Below are positions 9,500 through 18,397 of a DNA stretch of 64,000 bases, in pieces. Numbering within the stretch: the stretch's first letter is position 1; every line of letters begins with the position of its first letter. This DNA comes from Vicingaceae bacterium (GTDB taxonomy: Bacteria; Bacteroidota; Bacteroidia; Flavobacteriales_E; Vicingaceae): the NCBI GenBank assembly GCA_026003395.1, contig BPHE01000004.1, forward strand, positions 1 to 64,000, read 5' to 3'. The notes beneath the pieces were generated by a model. It saw nothing but the letters and a program-made list of their open reading frames with translations. It did no database searches and was not told where the DNA came from. The position numbers and the translations under genes are program-made.

Positions 9500-9952
9500 C
9501 TATTTTAAACGGAGTATAAAATTTTCTACTACAAACTTATCTATCGGAAAGGTTACAGTGGCAGGAGTCAAATTTTTGAGAGGATATTTAAAAAAAACAG
9601 GCTGATTCGTAACATCGAAGGGAATGGATTTAGGTAATTGATTAAATATGTCTTGATTGGTCATTTGCGCAAGATAATAAATGGATATCACCTGAACATT
9701 GGGATCAAAAGCCGATATTTGAAAAAAATCGGTGGTATAAAGATGCCGGATGTCTGCGATTTCGGCATTGAGTTCTTCTTTCAACTCTCTTCTCAAAGCA
9801 TCTATTGTGCCTTCGCCCCACTGCAATCCTCCTCCGGGAAACTTCACAAATTCAATGTCTTTATATGTAGCTTTTTCTAATAAAATTTCATTTTGATCAT
9901 TGATAATGATACCATAAACTCTGATGGTGAAATGATGATTTGTGTTTTGCAT
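9500..9952 (-). CDS. Nudix hydrolase
   Basis: A 150 aa protein with a Nudix box at residues 41-63: G41-x5-E47-x7-R55-E56-L57-x-E59-E60-L61. The Gly usually following EEL is Asn (N62), a tolerated variation. Nudix enzymes hydrolyse nucleoside diphosphates linked to another moiety; the substrate cannot be told from the sequence. The start is 2 bp beyond the stop of the upstream OmpA-like gene, so it is the second gene of that operon. Confidence 0.9.
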   Translation of the reverse strand: MQNTNHHFTIRVYGIIINDQNEILLEKATYKDIEFVKFPGGGLQWGEGTIDALRRELKEELNAEIADIRHLYTTDFFQISAFDPNVQVISIYYLAQMTNQDIFNQLPKSIPFDVTNQPVFFKYPLKNLTPATVTFPIDKFVVENFILRLK

Positions 9953-9954
9953 AT

Positions 9955-11151
9955 TTATTTTATTACTTTTATTTCCACTCTTCTGTTAGCCCTGCTTTGA
10001 AGCTCGTTTCGCGGATTAGGGTATATCATGCGGGTATTGCCCAGTCCGACTGTTTTTATCCGGCTCTCGTCAATATTTTTTTCAATGAGGTAATTTTTAA
10101 CAGATTCTGCTCTTTCTTTTGACAATTTCCGGTAATCTTTTGTGTTTTTCGAGTCTGGACCATTGACATGACCTTCTATAAGAATCTTTACATCCGGATT
10201 TTGTGACATCCAACTCGCAATCATGTCGAGGTAATCTTTGGAATCTTCTTTGTATTTTGCGGAATTACCATAAAATTCTATATGTTCAATTGACAGCTTT
10301 GCACCGGGTTCTATGGGGTCAAGGTATATTTTAAGATTTTCCGGTTTTTCCGAAATATGGTAATATGGCATATAACCTTCGACAAAGATAAATATTCTTA
10401 CCGGAAGATTTTCTTCATCGACACTAAAGTCAAGATCACTTGTGATTTGATTGAGCTTTTCTTTTGGACTTTGTATTGTGATTAAAGCAGGTAATTTTTT
10501 TCTGTTTTTTTTGTCAAAGATCCGAATACTAATAAATCGGGGTTCATTATTCATGTTTATTTGTGTGTCGGCCACTGCAACAAAAGGATCTTCAAGTTTG
10601 GTTTGGTTTTGATAAGCAAAGTTGAATTGAATTCTGCATCCGTATCCACTTTTCGAATAATTATTAATAACTAAAAAATATGTTTGAGATGGGGAAACAT
10701 GAATCGGAGCAGAGAAATTGGGATTAGGCCCTGAAGGAATGAAAAGATGCTTTGCATTGGAATCAAGTCCGGTAATGTGAATTTTCCCTTTAATTTTTCC
10801 TGATATGTTTGAACGCACCGGAATTAAATTTTCACATTTCCCGTTTCTAGAATAAAATAAGATAAAATCCCAATCGTCGTTTATATACTGCGGTGTTATG
10901 TAAAATCTGAGTATGCCTTCTTTTTGAGGGGAGATTTTAAACCATAACGAGGCCTCTTCGTTGGGAAAATAAATGCTGTCGCCAAGTGATTTGCCTTTTA
11001 TTTCTTTTATTTTACCATAACCGATGACAGAAGTAAATGACAATAAAGTGTCGTTTTTAACCAAAATTGCATCATGGCAATCTTGTTGAGAATGCAATAT
11101 GTCAACGTAAATAATACAGAAGAAGATGAAAATAAAATGTCGAAATGGCAT
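9955..11151 (-). CDS. OmpA-like C-terminal domain envelope protein
   Basis: A 398 aa exported protein with a signal peptide (1-21, MPFRHFIFIFFCIIYVDILHS). A central beta-rich region of unknown fold spans about 25-270. The C-terminal OmpA-like peptidoglycan-binding domain (about 285-398) has LIEGHVNGPDS, the NYLIEKNIDESRIKTVGLG core and the final RANRRVEIKVI. It probably anchors an outer-membrane or periplasmic complex to peptidoglycan. It is followed 2 bp later by the Nudix gene. A TACATTTG -7-like box lies at 11197-11204 on the minus strand. Confidence 0.85.
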   Translation of the reverse strand: MPFRHFIFIFFCIIYVDILHSQQDCHDAILVKNDTLLSFTSVIGYGKIKEIKGKSLGDSIYFPNEEASLWFKISPQKEGILRFYITPQYINDDWDFILFYSRNGKCENLIPVRSNISGKIKGKIHITGLDSNAKHLFIPSGPNPNFSAPIHVSPSQTYFLVINNYSKSGYGCRIQFNFAYQNQTKLEDPFVAVADTQINMNNEPRFISIRIFDKKNRKKLPALITIQSPKEKLNQITSDLDFSVDEENLPVRIFIFVEGYMPYYHISEKPENLKIYLDPIEPGAKLSIEHIEFYGNSAKYKEDSKDYLDMIASWMSQNPDVKILIEGHVNGPDSKNTKDYRKLSKERAESVKNYLIEKNIDESRIKTVGLGNTRMIYPNPRNELQSRANRRVEIKVIK

Positions 11152-11362
11152 CGTTTTTTTATTTGGTATTTAAATTAGCATCATTGGATTACATGACAAA
11201 TGTAAGAAGTTTATATTTTTTCAGATAACACAGATGTCGTATTAAAATTAAATCATTTCTTGACCAACTTAATATACTTAATTCAATGCATTATTTGAAA
11301 ATAAACTTTAAAATTGCCGCAAAACTTTTAATTTTATAAATTCAACGTTTAAGGAATTCTCA

Positions 11363-12202
11363 ATGAAGAAAATTTACTTAAAGTATTTTCTTTTGTGCTT
11401 GATTATTTTTCCGGTGTTCTTTTCTTTTGATTCAAATGAAGAGATTTTGGCAGAAGAAGTCATATCCAAAATGCTTCGTTCGGTCGATACAATTTATTCT
11501 TTGGAATATAAGCTGAAGAACATTGAACGAATCAATAAGGCCTATTTGATGGGAGAACAATTGACTAAGTGGCAGAAAAAGCCATATGCTTGTTACATTT
11601 ATATGATCAAACCCAATGAAGGAGATCAGGTGTTGTTTGTGGAAAATCAAAATAAAAATCAAGTGGTATATGATCCGGTCGGCGCACCATATTTTCCTGT
11701 ATATCTTGATCCACTTGGAAATTTAATTAGAAAAAACAACCATCATACAATTTTTGATTTGGGTTTAGATGTTTTTGCCGGAGTGTTTTATCGGTATGTT
11801 TCCAAACAAAATGCAAAAGTTGTCTCATTGGAAACAAAATCAAAAAATGGAATGCCTCATTATGTATTGACTGTCGAAGCGAATTATGCCATAGTGAAAT
11901 TTGTTGTGAATAAAGAAGAAACGTTGGATCAAATAGCTCAAAGAATGAATGTGAGTGCTTATAAATTGTTAGAGCTAAATAAAGGAAAAATAAATGATTA
12001 TGACGTTGTGAAAAAAGGTATAGTATTGAATATACCAAATGCTTATGCACAAAAAATAGAATTGTGGATTGAACAAAAGTATTTCTTGCCGGTATATGTT
12101 AAAATATGGGACGAAGTTGGATTGTTTGAAGTATATGAATATACACAATTAAAAATAAATCCTAAATTTACCAGTCAAGATTTTAAGTTAAAAAAAATAT
12201 AA
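11363..12202 (+). CDS. DUF1571-like secreted protein with an embedded LysM domain
   Basis: A 279 aa exported protein with an N-terminal hydrophobic signal (residues 5-21). The two outer parts resemble DUF1571: about 30-175 (VDTIYSLEYKLKNIERI, YMIKPNEGDQVLF) and about 230-279 (QKIELWIEQKYFLPVYVKI). Between them, residues 179-226 look like a LysM module: ETLDQIAQRMNVSAYKLLEL, then KGIVLNIP. LysM usually binds peptidoglycan. An insertion here instead of at a terminus is unusual. It is the first gene of a run with a GH3-like enzyme 10 bp downstream and then a LysE-type exporter. Biochemical role unknown. Confidence 0.75.
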   Translation: MKKIYLKYFLLCLIIFPVFFSFDSNEEILAEEVISKMLRSVDTIYSLEYKLKNIERINKAYLMGEQLTKWQKKPYACYIYMIKPNEGDQVLFVENQNKNQVVYDPVGAPYFPVYLDPLGNLIRKNNHHTIFDLGLDVFAGVFYRYVSKQNAKVVSLETKSKNGMPHYVLTVEANYAIVKFVVNKEETLDQIAQRMNVSAYKLLELNKGKINDYDVVKKGIVLNIPNAYAQKIELWIEQKYFLPVYVKIWDEVGLFEVYEYTQLKINPKFTSQDFKLKKI

Positions 12203-12212
12203 AGATAGAATT

Positions 12213-13769
12213 ATGGCTTTTATAGGAAATGTTCTTCAAGAGATTAACAAAATAAGACAAAAAAGGGTAAAAACCGTATTGCGGAAACGCGACATTTCAC
12301 CTTTTAAAAAACAATATAAGGTTTTAAGAAAATTACTGACACAGGCGGCTAATACCAAAATCGGCAAGGATTTTCATTTTCAAGAAATTGTCAAAGATAA
12401 AAATATATGTCAAACCTATTCCCGGAGATTGCCACTTTTCGGTTATTCAGATATCTATGAGAATTATTGGAAATATTCCTTACAAGATATGACCGACATA
12501 GCGTGGCCGGGCAAGGTGAAATATTTTGCGTTGACTTCGGGCACTTCAGAATCTGCAAGTAAAAGAGTGCCTGTAACCCGCGAGATGTTGAAAGCTATTC
12601 GAAAAACTAGTTTGCGGCAATCGCTCTCTCTTAGAAATGTCGAGCTTCCACCAAAATTTTACGATAAAAGTGTGATGATGTTGGGGGGATCAATCGATTT
12701 AAATAAAGTTGGCAGTCATTATGAAGGGGATTTGAGCGGTATTTTAATTAAAACTTTGCCATTGTGGGTGCATATGTTTTATAAACCGGGTCATGAAATA
12801 GCCAAAATAAGGGATTGGAATGAAAAACTCGATAAAATCACGGCTAAAGCCAATCAATGGGACATTGCGGTTATGGCCGGAGTGCCTTCATGGTATCAAT
12901 TGCTGTTTGACAGAATGTTGGAATATTACAAAGTCAAAAATATTCATGAAATATGGCCTAATTTGAAGATTTTTCTTCATGGTGGGGTTAGTTTCGAACC
13001 TTACCGTCAATCTTTCGAAAAATATTTTGCTTATCCATTAATTTATCTTGAAACATATTTGGCTTCAGAGGGGTTTTTTGCATACCAGGAAGCCGGGGAA
13101 GACCATATGAAATTTGTGTGGGATAACGGAATTTACTTTGAATTCATACCATTCAACGAAGACAATTTTGACGAAGATGGCAATGTGAAATCAAATGCTG
13201 TGGCTTTGAACATAAGCCAGGTACAAACAGGTGTTGACTATGCTTTGGTGATCAGTACATGTGCCGGGGCTTGGCGTTATTTAATCGGAGACACTGTCCG
13301 CCTAATTGATTTGCAAAAAGGATGGATGAAAATTACCGGCCGAACCAAAATGTTTTTAAGTATCTGTGGTGAACATTTGTCTGTGGATAACATGAATGAA
13401 GCAGTGCAACGTACAAGCCGGGAGTTGGGGATAACCATCAACGAATATACGGTTTATGCCTCTTCCATAGGTGCATTTTTCAAACATCATTGGTTTTTGG
13501 GTATTCGTGAAAACAGTTACCCTGATAAACAAGTGATTATTCAAACCATCGATAAGCATCTCAAAACTCTTAATGACGATTATGCAACGGAGCGAAAAGC
13601 CGCATTGAAAGAATTGGAGGTTGATGTTTTGCCTTTATCGTGGTTTTATGATTGGATGAAAAGCATCGGGAAGTTTGGAGCTCAAAATAAATTTCCACGG
13701 GTGATGAAAGGCGAACGTTTACAGAATTGGTTGAACTTCGTGGAATCCAGAAAAAAAGGCCATGTTTGA
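12213..13769 (+). CDS. GH3 auxin-responsive-family acyl-acid adenylating enzyme
   Basis: A 518 aa protein that matches the GH3 family layout. The ATP/adenylate-binding motif ALTSGTSESASKRVPVT lies near residues 108-124. LETYLASEGFFAYQ lies near 283-296, and the YRYLIGDTVRL-like segment WRYLIGDTVRLID near 350. Plant GH3 enzymes adenylate a carboxylic acid and conjugate it to an amino acid; bacterial members are common in Bacteroidota but their substrates are mostly unknown. There is no signal peptide, so it is cytoplasmic. The 3' end overlaps the LysE-like gene by 8 bp. Confidence 0.88.
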   Translation: MAFIGNVLQEINKIRQKRVKTVLRKRDISPFKKQYKVLRKLLTQAANTKIGKDFHFQEIVKDKNICQTYSRRLPLFGYSDIYENYWKYSLQDMTDIAWPGKVKYFALTSGTSESASKRVPVTREMLKAIRKTSLRQSLSLRNVELPPKFYDKSVMMLGGSIDLNKVGSHYEGDLSGILIKTLPLWVHMFYKPGHEIAKIRDWNEKLDKITAKANQWDIAVMAGVPSWYQLLFDRMLEYYKVKNIHEIWPNLKIFLHGGVSFEPYRQSFEKYFAYPLIYLETYLASEGFFAYQEAGEDHMKFVWDNGIYFEFIPFNEDNFDEDGNVKSNAVALNISQVQTGVDYALVISTCAGAWRYLIGDTVRLIDLQKGWMKITGRTKMFLSICGEHLSVDNMNEAVQRTSRELGITINEYTVYASSIGAFFKHHWFLGIRENSYPDKQVIIQTIDKHLKTLNDDYATERKAALKELEVDVLPLSWFYDWMKSIGKFGAQNKFPRVMKGERLQNWLNFVESRKKGHV

Positions 13770-14388
13770 AACTGTCTTTGCCGGAGTATTATTGGGAATA
13801 ATACTTGCATTCTTAATTGGTCCTGTTTTTTTTCGTATGATTGATCTGGCCTTGGAAAGCCATTGGAAAAATGCTGTTTTTTTTGCTTCCGGTGTTTGGA
13901 TGAGCGATTTTGTGGTATGGAATGTTTGTTTTTATATTGTTTATAGATCAGGTATTGATTTTTTCGACACCTGGTGGATGTATGCAATAGCTTCGTTGAT
14001 ATTTTTGTTGTTTGGCGTTACAAAATTGTTGAGTAATCAGTCAAATAAATTGAAACTCAATCTGCCGATAAAAGTTGCCGGTTTTTCTGGTTTGTTGATG
14101 CAAGGTATTATGGTCAATGCTCTAAATCCCTCCGTTTGGGGATTTTGGCTTGCATCGGTGCCTGTTTCATTGGAGATATCAAACGGAAAAAAAAATCTGA
14201 TTTTCCTGTATATGTTTTCGGTATTTATGACCTTGATTTTTACAGATTTGTTGAAAATTTTTCTTGCCGTTAAAGTCAAACATTTTTTGACAGATAAAGT
14301 GATCAAAGGTTTTGGACTGGTTTCGTCTATACTTTTTGTCATGGCTTCATTTTGGCTGGCTTATGAGGCGTATATTCGCTTGGATTAA
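13762..14388 (+). CDS. LysE-type amino acid/metabolite exporter
   Basis: A 208 aa membrane protein with about six helices. It has the LysE/RhtB-type opening GVLLGIILAFLIGPVFFRM (residues 7-25) and the mid-protein NALNPSVWGFWL segment (near 116-127), a hallmark of the superfamily. It likely exports an amino acid or small metabolite across the inner membrane. It overlaps the GH3-like gene by 8 bp, so exporter and conjugating enzyme are translationally linked. Export of the GH3 product is a reasonable inference but unproven. Confidence 0.87.
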   Translation: MFETVFAGVLLGIILAFLIGPVFFRMIDLALESHWKNAVFFASGVWMSDFVVWNVCFYIVYRSGIDFFDTWWMYAIASLIFLLFGVTKLLSNQSNKLKLNLPIKVAGFSGLLMQGIMVNALNPSVWGFWLASVPVSLEISNGKKNLIFLYMFSVFMTLIFTDLLKIFLAVKVKHFLTDKVIKGFGLVSSILFVMASFWLAYEAYIRLD

Positions 14389-14530
14389 AAATTTACTGCT
14401 AAATATAACCATCTACGATCTATGGTCGCTTTTAATAGAAATTTTTTGTGAAGTAAAAATGGAAAAAAATTTTTCTCTCACTTGATTTGGATTTCAAGAA
14501 AACGTTTAAAGGAAATATTATTCTTCAACT

Positions 14531-15367
14531 TTAGTAAATGACAAGATAGTCCACACCATTTATTTTGACAGTGGCGGAGTTGTCACATTCGCCTTGGCCG
14601 GTTGCAATCTCCCGTAAACTTAAATTACCTTGTCTTAAATGGACATTTCCTTTGAGAAAATGGGTGCAATAATAATTTAAATTGATACTGTCGGTTATTT
14701 CTGTCTGAAAAGGCGCTCCATTAAAGAGCCTTCCTTGGTTTGTGCCCGTATACGTCCACTTATCGTCAGAAAAAATAGGTGTATTGTTGGTATTATGCAG
14801 AACCGTATAATCTGGAAAAAGGAAAAATGCACGTTGGTCTTTATGTAAAATCAAAGAATCATTGTTTTGAATTCGCATAATCCAATTGCCTGAAGAGTTT
14901 TGTCCCATGCAAAGAATTTCAAATTTTTCTCCCCATAATATGTTGTCTGTATAGAAATCTTGAAAAGATATTTCCATCTTTTGACCTTGTTGAGGCCATT
15001 TGCCTGAAGTCAAAACTATCATTTTCCCTTTAAAATGCCTGTCGAGGTAGTAACAGCCATTTTTAAAATCGAATACCATCGTTTTGGTTGAACTAATTGT
15101 ATCGGTGTAGAAAGTATCGCAATCGGCCCAACCTGTGATTTGCAAACCGGGTTGCAAAGAACTTATGCCGGCAGTAGTAAAGGCAGCTTCTTGAGTCAGT
15201 CGGAAAATATTGTATAAGTTTTTTTCGACCGTTAAATATTCTATACAGCCTGATGTGTCTTTGTCGTAGTCCCTGTCGGATTTACGGCAAGCCATTGAAC
15301 AAATCACCGCCATCAATGGCAATAATTTCAATCTACTTTTTAACGAAACGGAAAAATGTAAAATCAT
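14531..15367 (-). CDS. putative lipoprotein of unknown function
   Basis: A 278 aa protein if started at the ATG at 15367. The open frame runs upstream to 15496, but that would overlap dihydrofolate reductase by 164 bp and put an implausible extension before the signal sequence. From 15367 the protein opens with a basic-hydrophobic segment ending ICSMAC (Cys27), a weak lipobox, followed by charged residues. The rest is beta-rich and without a recognisable motif. It overlaps the end of folA by 35 bp, so it is probably co-expressed with it. Confidence 0.68.
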   Translation of the reverse strand: MILHFSVSLKSRLKLLPLMAVICSMACRKSDRDYDKDTSGCIEYLTVEKNLYNIFRLTQEAAFTTAGISSLQPGLQITGWADCDTFYTDTISSTKTMVFDFKNGCYYLDRHFKGKMIVLTSGKWPQQGQKMEISFQDFYTDNILWGEKFEILCMGQNSSGNWIMRIQNNDSLILHKDQRAFFLFPDYTVLHNTNNTPIFSDDKWTYTGTNQGRLFNGAPFQTEITDSINLNYYCTHFLKGNVHLRQGNLSLREIATGQGECDNSATVKINGVDYLVIY

Positions 15368-15839
15368 AGGTATGTTTTTGATCTTTTGCATGGTAATGTA
15401 ATCGGTCAGGATTCCATTTCTGCCGGTTAAAATATGGAAAAAAAGTGTCGGCATCAAAGATCGCATGCACCAGTGTAAAATATATCGTATCGACAAGATT
15501 TTTTTCCATAAATTGTTGATAAATCAATCCGCCGCCGATCACCATGACTTTTTCAAATTGTCGTCTTTTGCAAAAATTCAAACATTTGTCAATATCATCA
15601 AAAATTTCAATTTCATCGTGTGTTTTTTTCAGGGTGCGGCTGATTACCAAATTTTTTCTTCCCGGCAAGGGTCTGAATTGTTGAGGAATTGATTGATATG
15701 TATTTTTGCCCATAATAACCGGTTGCCCCAATGTGATTTGTTTAAAAAATTTCATATCATCAGGCAATTGCCATAACAACTGTCCATTCTTGCCAATTCC
15801 AAACTTTTCGTCACAAGCGACAACAATTTCAATCTTCAT
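15333..15839 (-). CDS. folA: dihydrofolate reductase
   Basis: Reduces dihydrofolate to tetrahydrofolate with NADPH. The 168 aa length is typical. Visible signatures are the N-terminal VVACDEKFGIGKNGQLLW Met20-loop region, the catalytic acidic residue in LPDDMKFFK, the PVIMGKNTYQSI nucleotide-binding helix, LPGRKNLVISR, and VIGGGLIYQQF. No thymidylate synthase gene lies in the window. The downstream lipoprotein gene overlaps its 3' end. Confidence 0.95.
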   Translation of the reverse strand: MKIEIVVACDEKFGIGKNGQLLWQLPDDMKFFKQITLGQPVIMGKNTYQSIPQQFRPLPGRKNLVISRTLKKTHDEIEIFDDIDKCLNFCKRRQFEKVMVIGGGLIYQQFMEKNLVDTIYFTLVHAIFDADTFFPYFNRQKWNPDRLHYHAKDQKHTYDFTFFRFVKK

Positions 15840-16084
15840 ATTTTTTGATTAAATCCAACACTTAAAACTTGCCGTAAATTTAATCAAAGGTTTCTAAATT
15901 GCTCAACAATATCTAAAAGTGTTTAGGATAAAATCAATGGAAGAAGTTTCATGACTATTCAATACATGACATATTGAATATGTCGGATTGTTGTTTTTTC
16001 GGGGAAATAATCAAATAACAATTTTGTAGATAAAAAATTTTGAAAAGAAAAATTTTTTTAAATAATTTTACCTAATCAAAAAAT

Positions 16085-16705
16085 ATGAAAGTCAGGTTTT
16101 TAATATCTCTTTTATTGCTAACAAGATTTTTGTTTAGCCAACAAAACGAAGAATTTGTCGAATTGTGGGGAGTAAATGTTTTAAAAACTCATTTTAGCAA
16201 GCAAGAAGCCAAAGAATGGGAAACTTTTTTTGATAACAACCGACTGATATACAAGCAATATCTTGCAGAGGGCTTGCCTCTTGCAATTGTTCTCAAAACA
16301 GACGTAAACGAGTATTTATTCAAAACCGACAGGGGGAATTATCCCAACATGGGAGAAAGGTTTGAGCTGGTATACAAGTATTTGGTTGAAAAATTTGGTT
16401 CTCCTCAAATAGTTGAAACGGCCGAAGGGGGGTATTTAAGAGATGCTTATATTAAGCAGAAACCTGATGGATCTGTTTATTTTTTGGTGCCCGATTGGGA
16501 CTGGGAAAATAACAGGCCAATGAAAGATCGTGGTGAGGAATTGGACCCACACGGTGTTTACCGTAAAATCACCTTCTATAAAGATTATGTCTACTGTGAA
16601 TGGACACCTCAAGACACACCCGGGCTGGTCATTAAGTTAAAATGGCAGAGTTCGGGTATTACGGTTACCGTGCAAAACTTTTCAGAATCGTTGTCCAAAA
16701 AGTAA
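16085..16705 (+). CDS. secreted protein of unknown function
   Basis: A 206 aa protein with a clear signal peptide (residues 1-18, MKVRFLISLLLLTRFLFS followed by QQ). The mature part is rich in aromatic and acidic residues (PDWDWENN, VYCEWTPQDTPG) and has no family motif I recognise. It stands alone between two minus-strand genes. A TAATTTTA-like -7 box sits about 15 bp before the ATG. It may be periplasmic or exported. Confidence 0.72.
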   Translation: MKVRFLISLLLLTRFLFSQQNEEFVELWGVNVLKTHFSKQEAKEWETFFDNNRLIYKQYLAEGLPLAIVLKTDVNEYLFKTDRGNYPNMGERFELVYKYLVEKFGSPQIVETAEGGYLRDAYIKQKPDGSVYFLVPDWDWENNRPMKDRGEELDPHGVYRKITFYKDYVYCEWTPQDTPGLVIKLKWQSSGITVTVQNFSESLSKK

Positions 16706-16746
16706 AATCTACAAAAGAGGTGAATTAACACCCGGATTGAGGATTT

Positions 16747-18297
16747 TCACCCTAAATTTTTCAATAATTCTTCCATGCCTGTGTATTTTTCCAAAATTCC
16801 GGATAGGTTATCGATATGTATTCTTTCTTGCAACATTGTGTCTCGGTGTCTTAAAGTTACGGTATTGTCTTCCAGACTTTGAGTGTCAATGGTGATGCAA
16901 TATGGCGTGCCTATGGCATCTTGACGGCGGTATCGTCTTCCGATTGAATCTTTTTCGTCGTATTGCAGCTGAAATTTATACTTCAATTGGTCGTAAAGTT
17001 GCCGTGCCATTTTGTCCATTCCGTCTTTTTTGACCAAAGGTAAAATGGCCGCTTTGATCGGAGCCAATGCGGCAGGAATTTTTAAAACAGTACGTTCGCT
17101 ACCATCTTCGAGTTTTTCTTCTTGATAAGCGTAAGAAAATATGGCCAAAAACATTCTGTCCAAACCTATCGATGTTTCGATTACATAAGGCACATAACTT
17201 TCATTGACTTCGGGGTCGAAATATTGCAGTTTTTTTCCGGAATATTTTTCATGATTACTTAAATCAAAGTCGGTGCGGGAGTGGATTCCTTCCAATTCTT
17301 TAAATCCCATGGGAAACTTAAATTCTATATCGCAAGCCGCATTGGCATAATGTGCCAATTTCAAGTGATCGTGAAAACGATAAAATTCTTCGGGAATTCC
17401 AAGATTTAAATGCCATTTCATTCTTGTTTCTTTCCATGTTTCATACCATTTCATCTCACTCCCGGGACGAACAAAAAATTGCATTTCCATTTGTTCAAAT
17501 TCCCGCATTCTAAATATAAACTGACGTGCTACAATTTCGTTCCTGAAGGCTTTTCCAATTTGAGCAATACCAAATGGTATTTTCATTCTGCCTGTTTTGT
17601 ATACATTCAGAAAGTTGACAAAAATACCCTGAGCGGTCTCGGGGCGAAGATAAATTTTCATCGCTTCATCGGCCACTGAACCCATTTCGGTTGAAAACAT
17701 CAGATTGAATTGCCTTACTTCTGTCCAATTTTTACTGCCACTAACCGGGCAAACAATTTCAAGTTTGTCTATCAAGTTTTTCAATCCCGTCATGTCGTTT
17801 TGTTCCATACACCGTTTAAGTTCGGCTTCAGTTTCTTCAATTTTCTTATGGTATTCTACGACTCTTGGATGTGTGGAAATAAACTTTTGATAATCAAATT
17901 GGTCGCCAAATCTTTTTCGGGCTTTTTCTAGTTCTTTATCGATTTTTTGTTGCCATTTGGCTATGGCTTCTTCAATCAATACATCGGCCCTGTATCGTTT
18001 CTTACTGTCTTTGTTGTCTATAAGCGGATCGTTGAAAGCATCCACATGACCCGAAGCTTTCCAGGTGGTGGGGTGCATAAATATCGCACTGTCTATACCT
18101 ACTATATTGTCGTGAATTTGCACCATCGACTTCCACCAATATTCTTTGATATTGTTTTTTAACAGGACGCCGTATTGTCCATAGTCATATACGGCCGAAA
18201 TCCCATCATAAATTTCACTACCGGGAAATATAAATCCGTATTCTTTGGCATGAGAAATTATTTTTTTGAAAATATCGTCATTCTGCATAATATTCAA
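16747..18297 (-). CDS. glyS: glycine--tRNA ligase, single-chain class II type
   Basis: Charges tRNA-Gly with glycine. The 516 aa homodimeric type differs from the two-subunit enzyme of many Gram-negatives. It starts with the family's YGFIFPGSEIYDG and YDYGQYGVLLKNN. The class II motif 2 region is AFRNEIVARQFIFRMREFEQ. IETSIGLDRMFLAI near residue 380 is the motif 3 region. The C-terminal anticodon-binding domain follows (LAPIKAAILPLV). Two in-frame ATGs (18297, 18288) are possible starts. It is a single-gene unit transcribed away from the radical SAM gene. Confidence 0.94.
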   Translation of the reverse strand: MNIMQNDDIFKKIISHAKEYGFIFPGSEIYDGISAVYDYGQYGVLLKNNIKEYWWKSMVQIHDNIVGIDSAIFMHPTTWKASGHVDAFNDPLIDNKDSKKRYRADVLIEEAIAKWQQKIDKELEKARKRFGDQFDYQKFISTHPRVVEYHKKIEETEAELKRCMEQNDMTGLKNLIDKLEIVCPVSGSKNWTEVRQFNLMFSTEMGSVADEAMKIYLRPETAQGIFVNFLNVYKTGRMKIPFGIAQIGKAFRNEIVARQFIFRMREFEQMEMQFFVRPGSEMKWYETWKETRMKWHLNLGIPEEFYRFHDHLKLAHYANAACDIEFKFPMGFKELEGIHSRTDFDLSNHEKYSGKKLQYFDPEVNESYVPYVIETSIGLDRMFLAIFSYAYQEEKLEDGSERTVLKIPAALAPIKAAILPLVKKDGMDKMARQLYDQLKYKFQLQYDEKDSIGRRYRRQDAIGTPYCITIDTQSLEDNTVTLRHRDTMLQERIHIDNLSGILEKYTGMEELLKNLG

Positions 18298-18384
18298 TGT
18301 TTTTTTGGGCGGCTAAATTAAATAAACTAAGTCAAAAGATTTAATTATTTCAAGAAAATAAAAATAACTCTTGAAAAAAGGATG

Positions 18385-18392
18385 TAATTTTG
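18385..18392 (+). promoter_or_regulatory. TAnnTTTG -7 box, start codon 5 bp away
   Basis: TAATTTTG matches the Bacteroidota -7 consensus TAnnTTTG. Only 5 bp separate it from the ATG at 18398. Since transcription starts a few bases after this box, the mRNA would have almost no leader. No convincing -33 TTG at the usual spacing was found. Confidence 0.5.
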
Positions 18393-18397
18393 TTTTG

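Noticed and set aside
15368-15496. Upstream extension of the lipoprotein gene at 14531
   Set aside because: It would overlap dihydrofolate reductase by 164 bp and place extra residues before the signal sequence.
16700-16746. Terminator between the unknown secreted protein and glyS
   Set aside because: GGTGAA and TTCACC can pair, but the loop is about 20 nt and no T tract follows, so support is weak.
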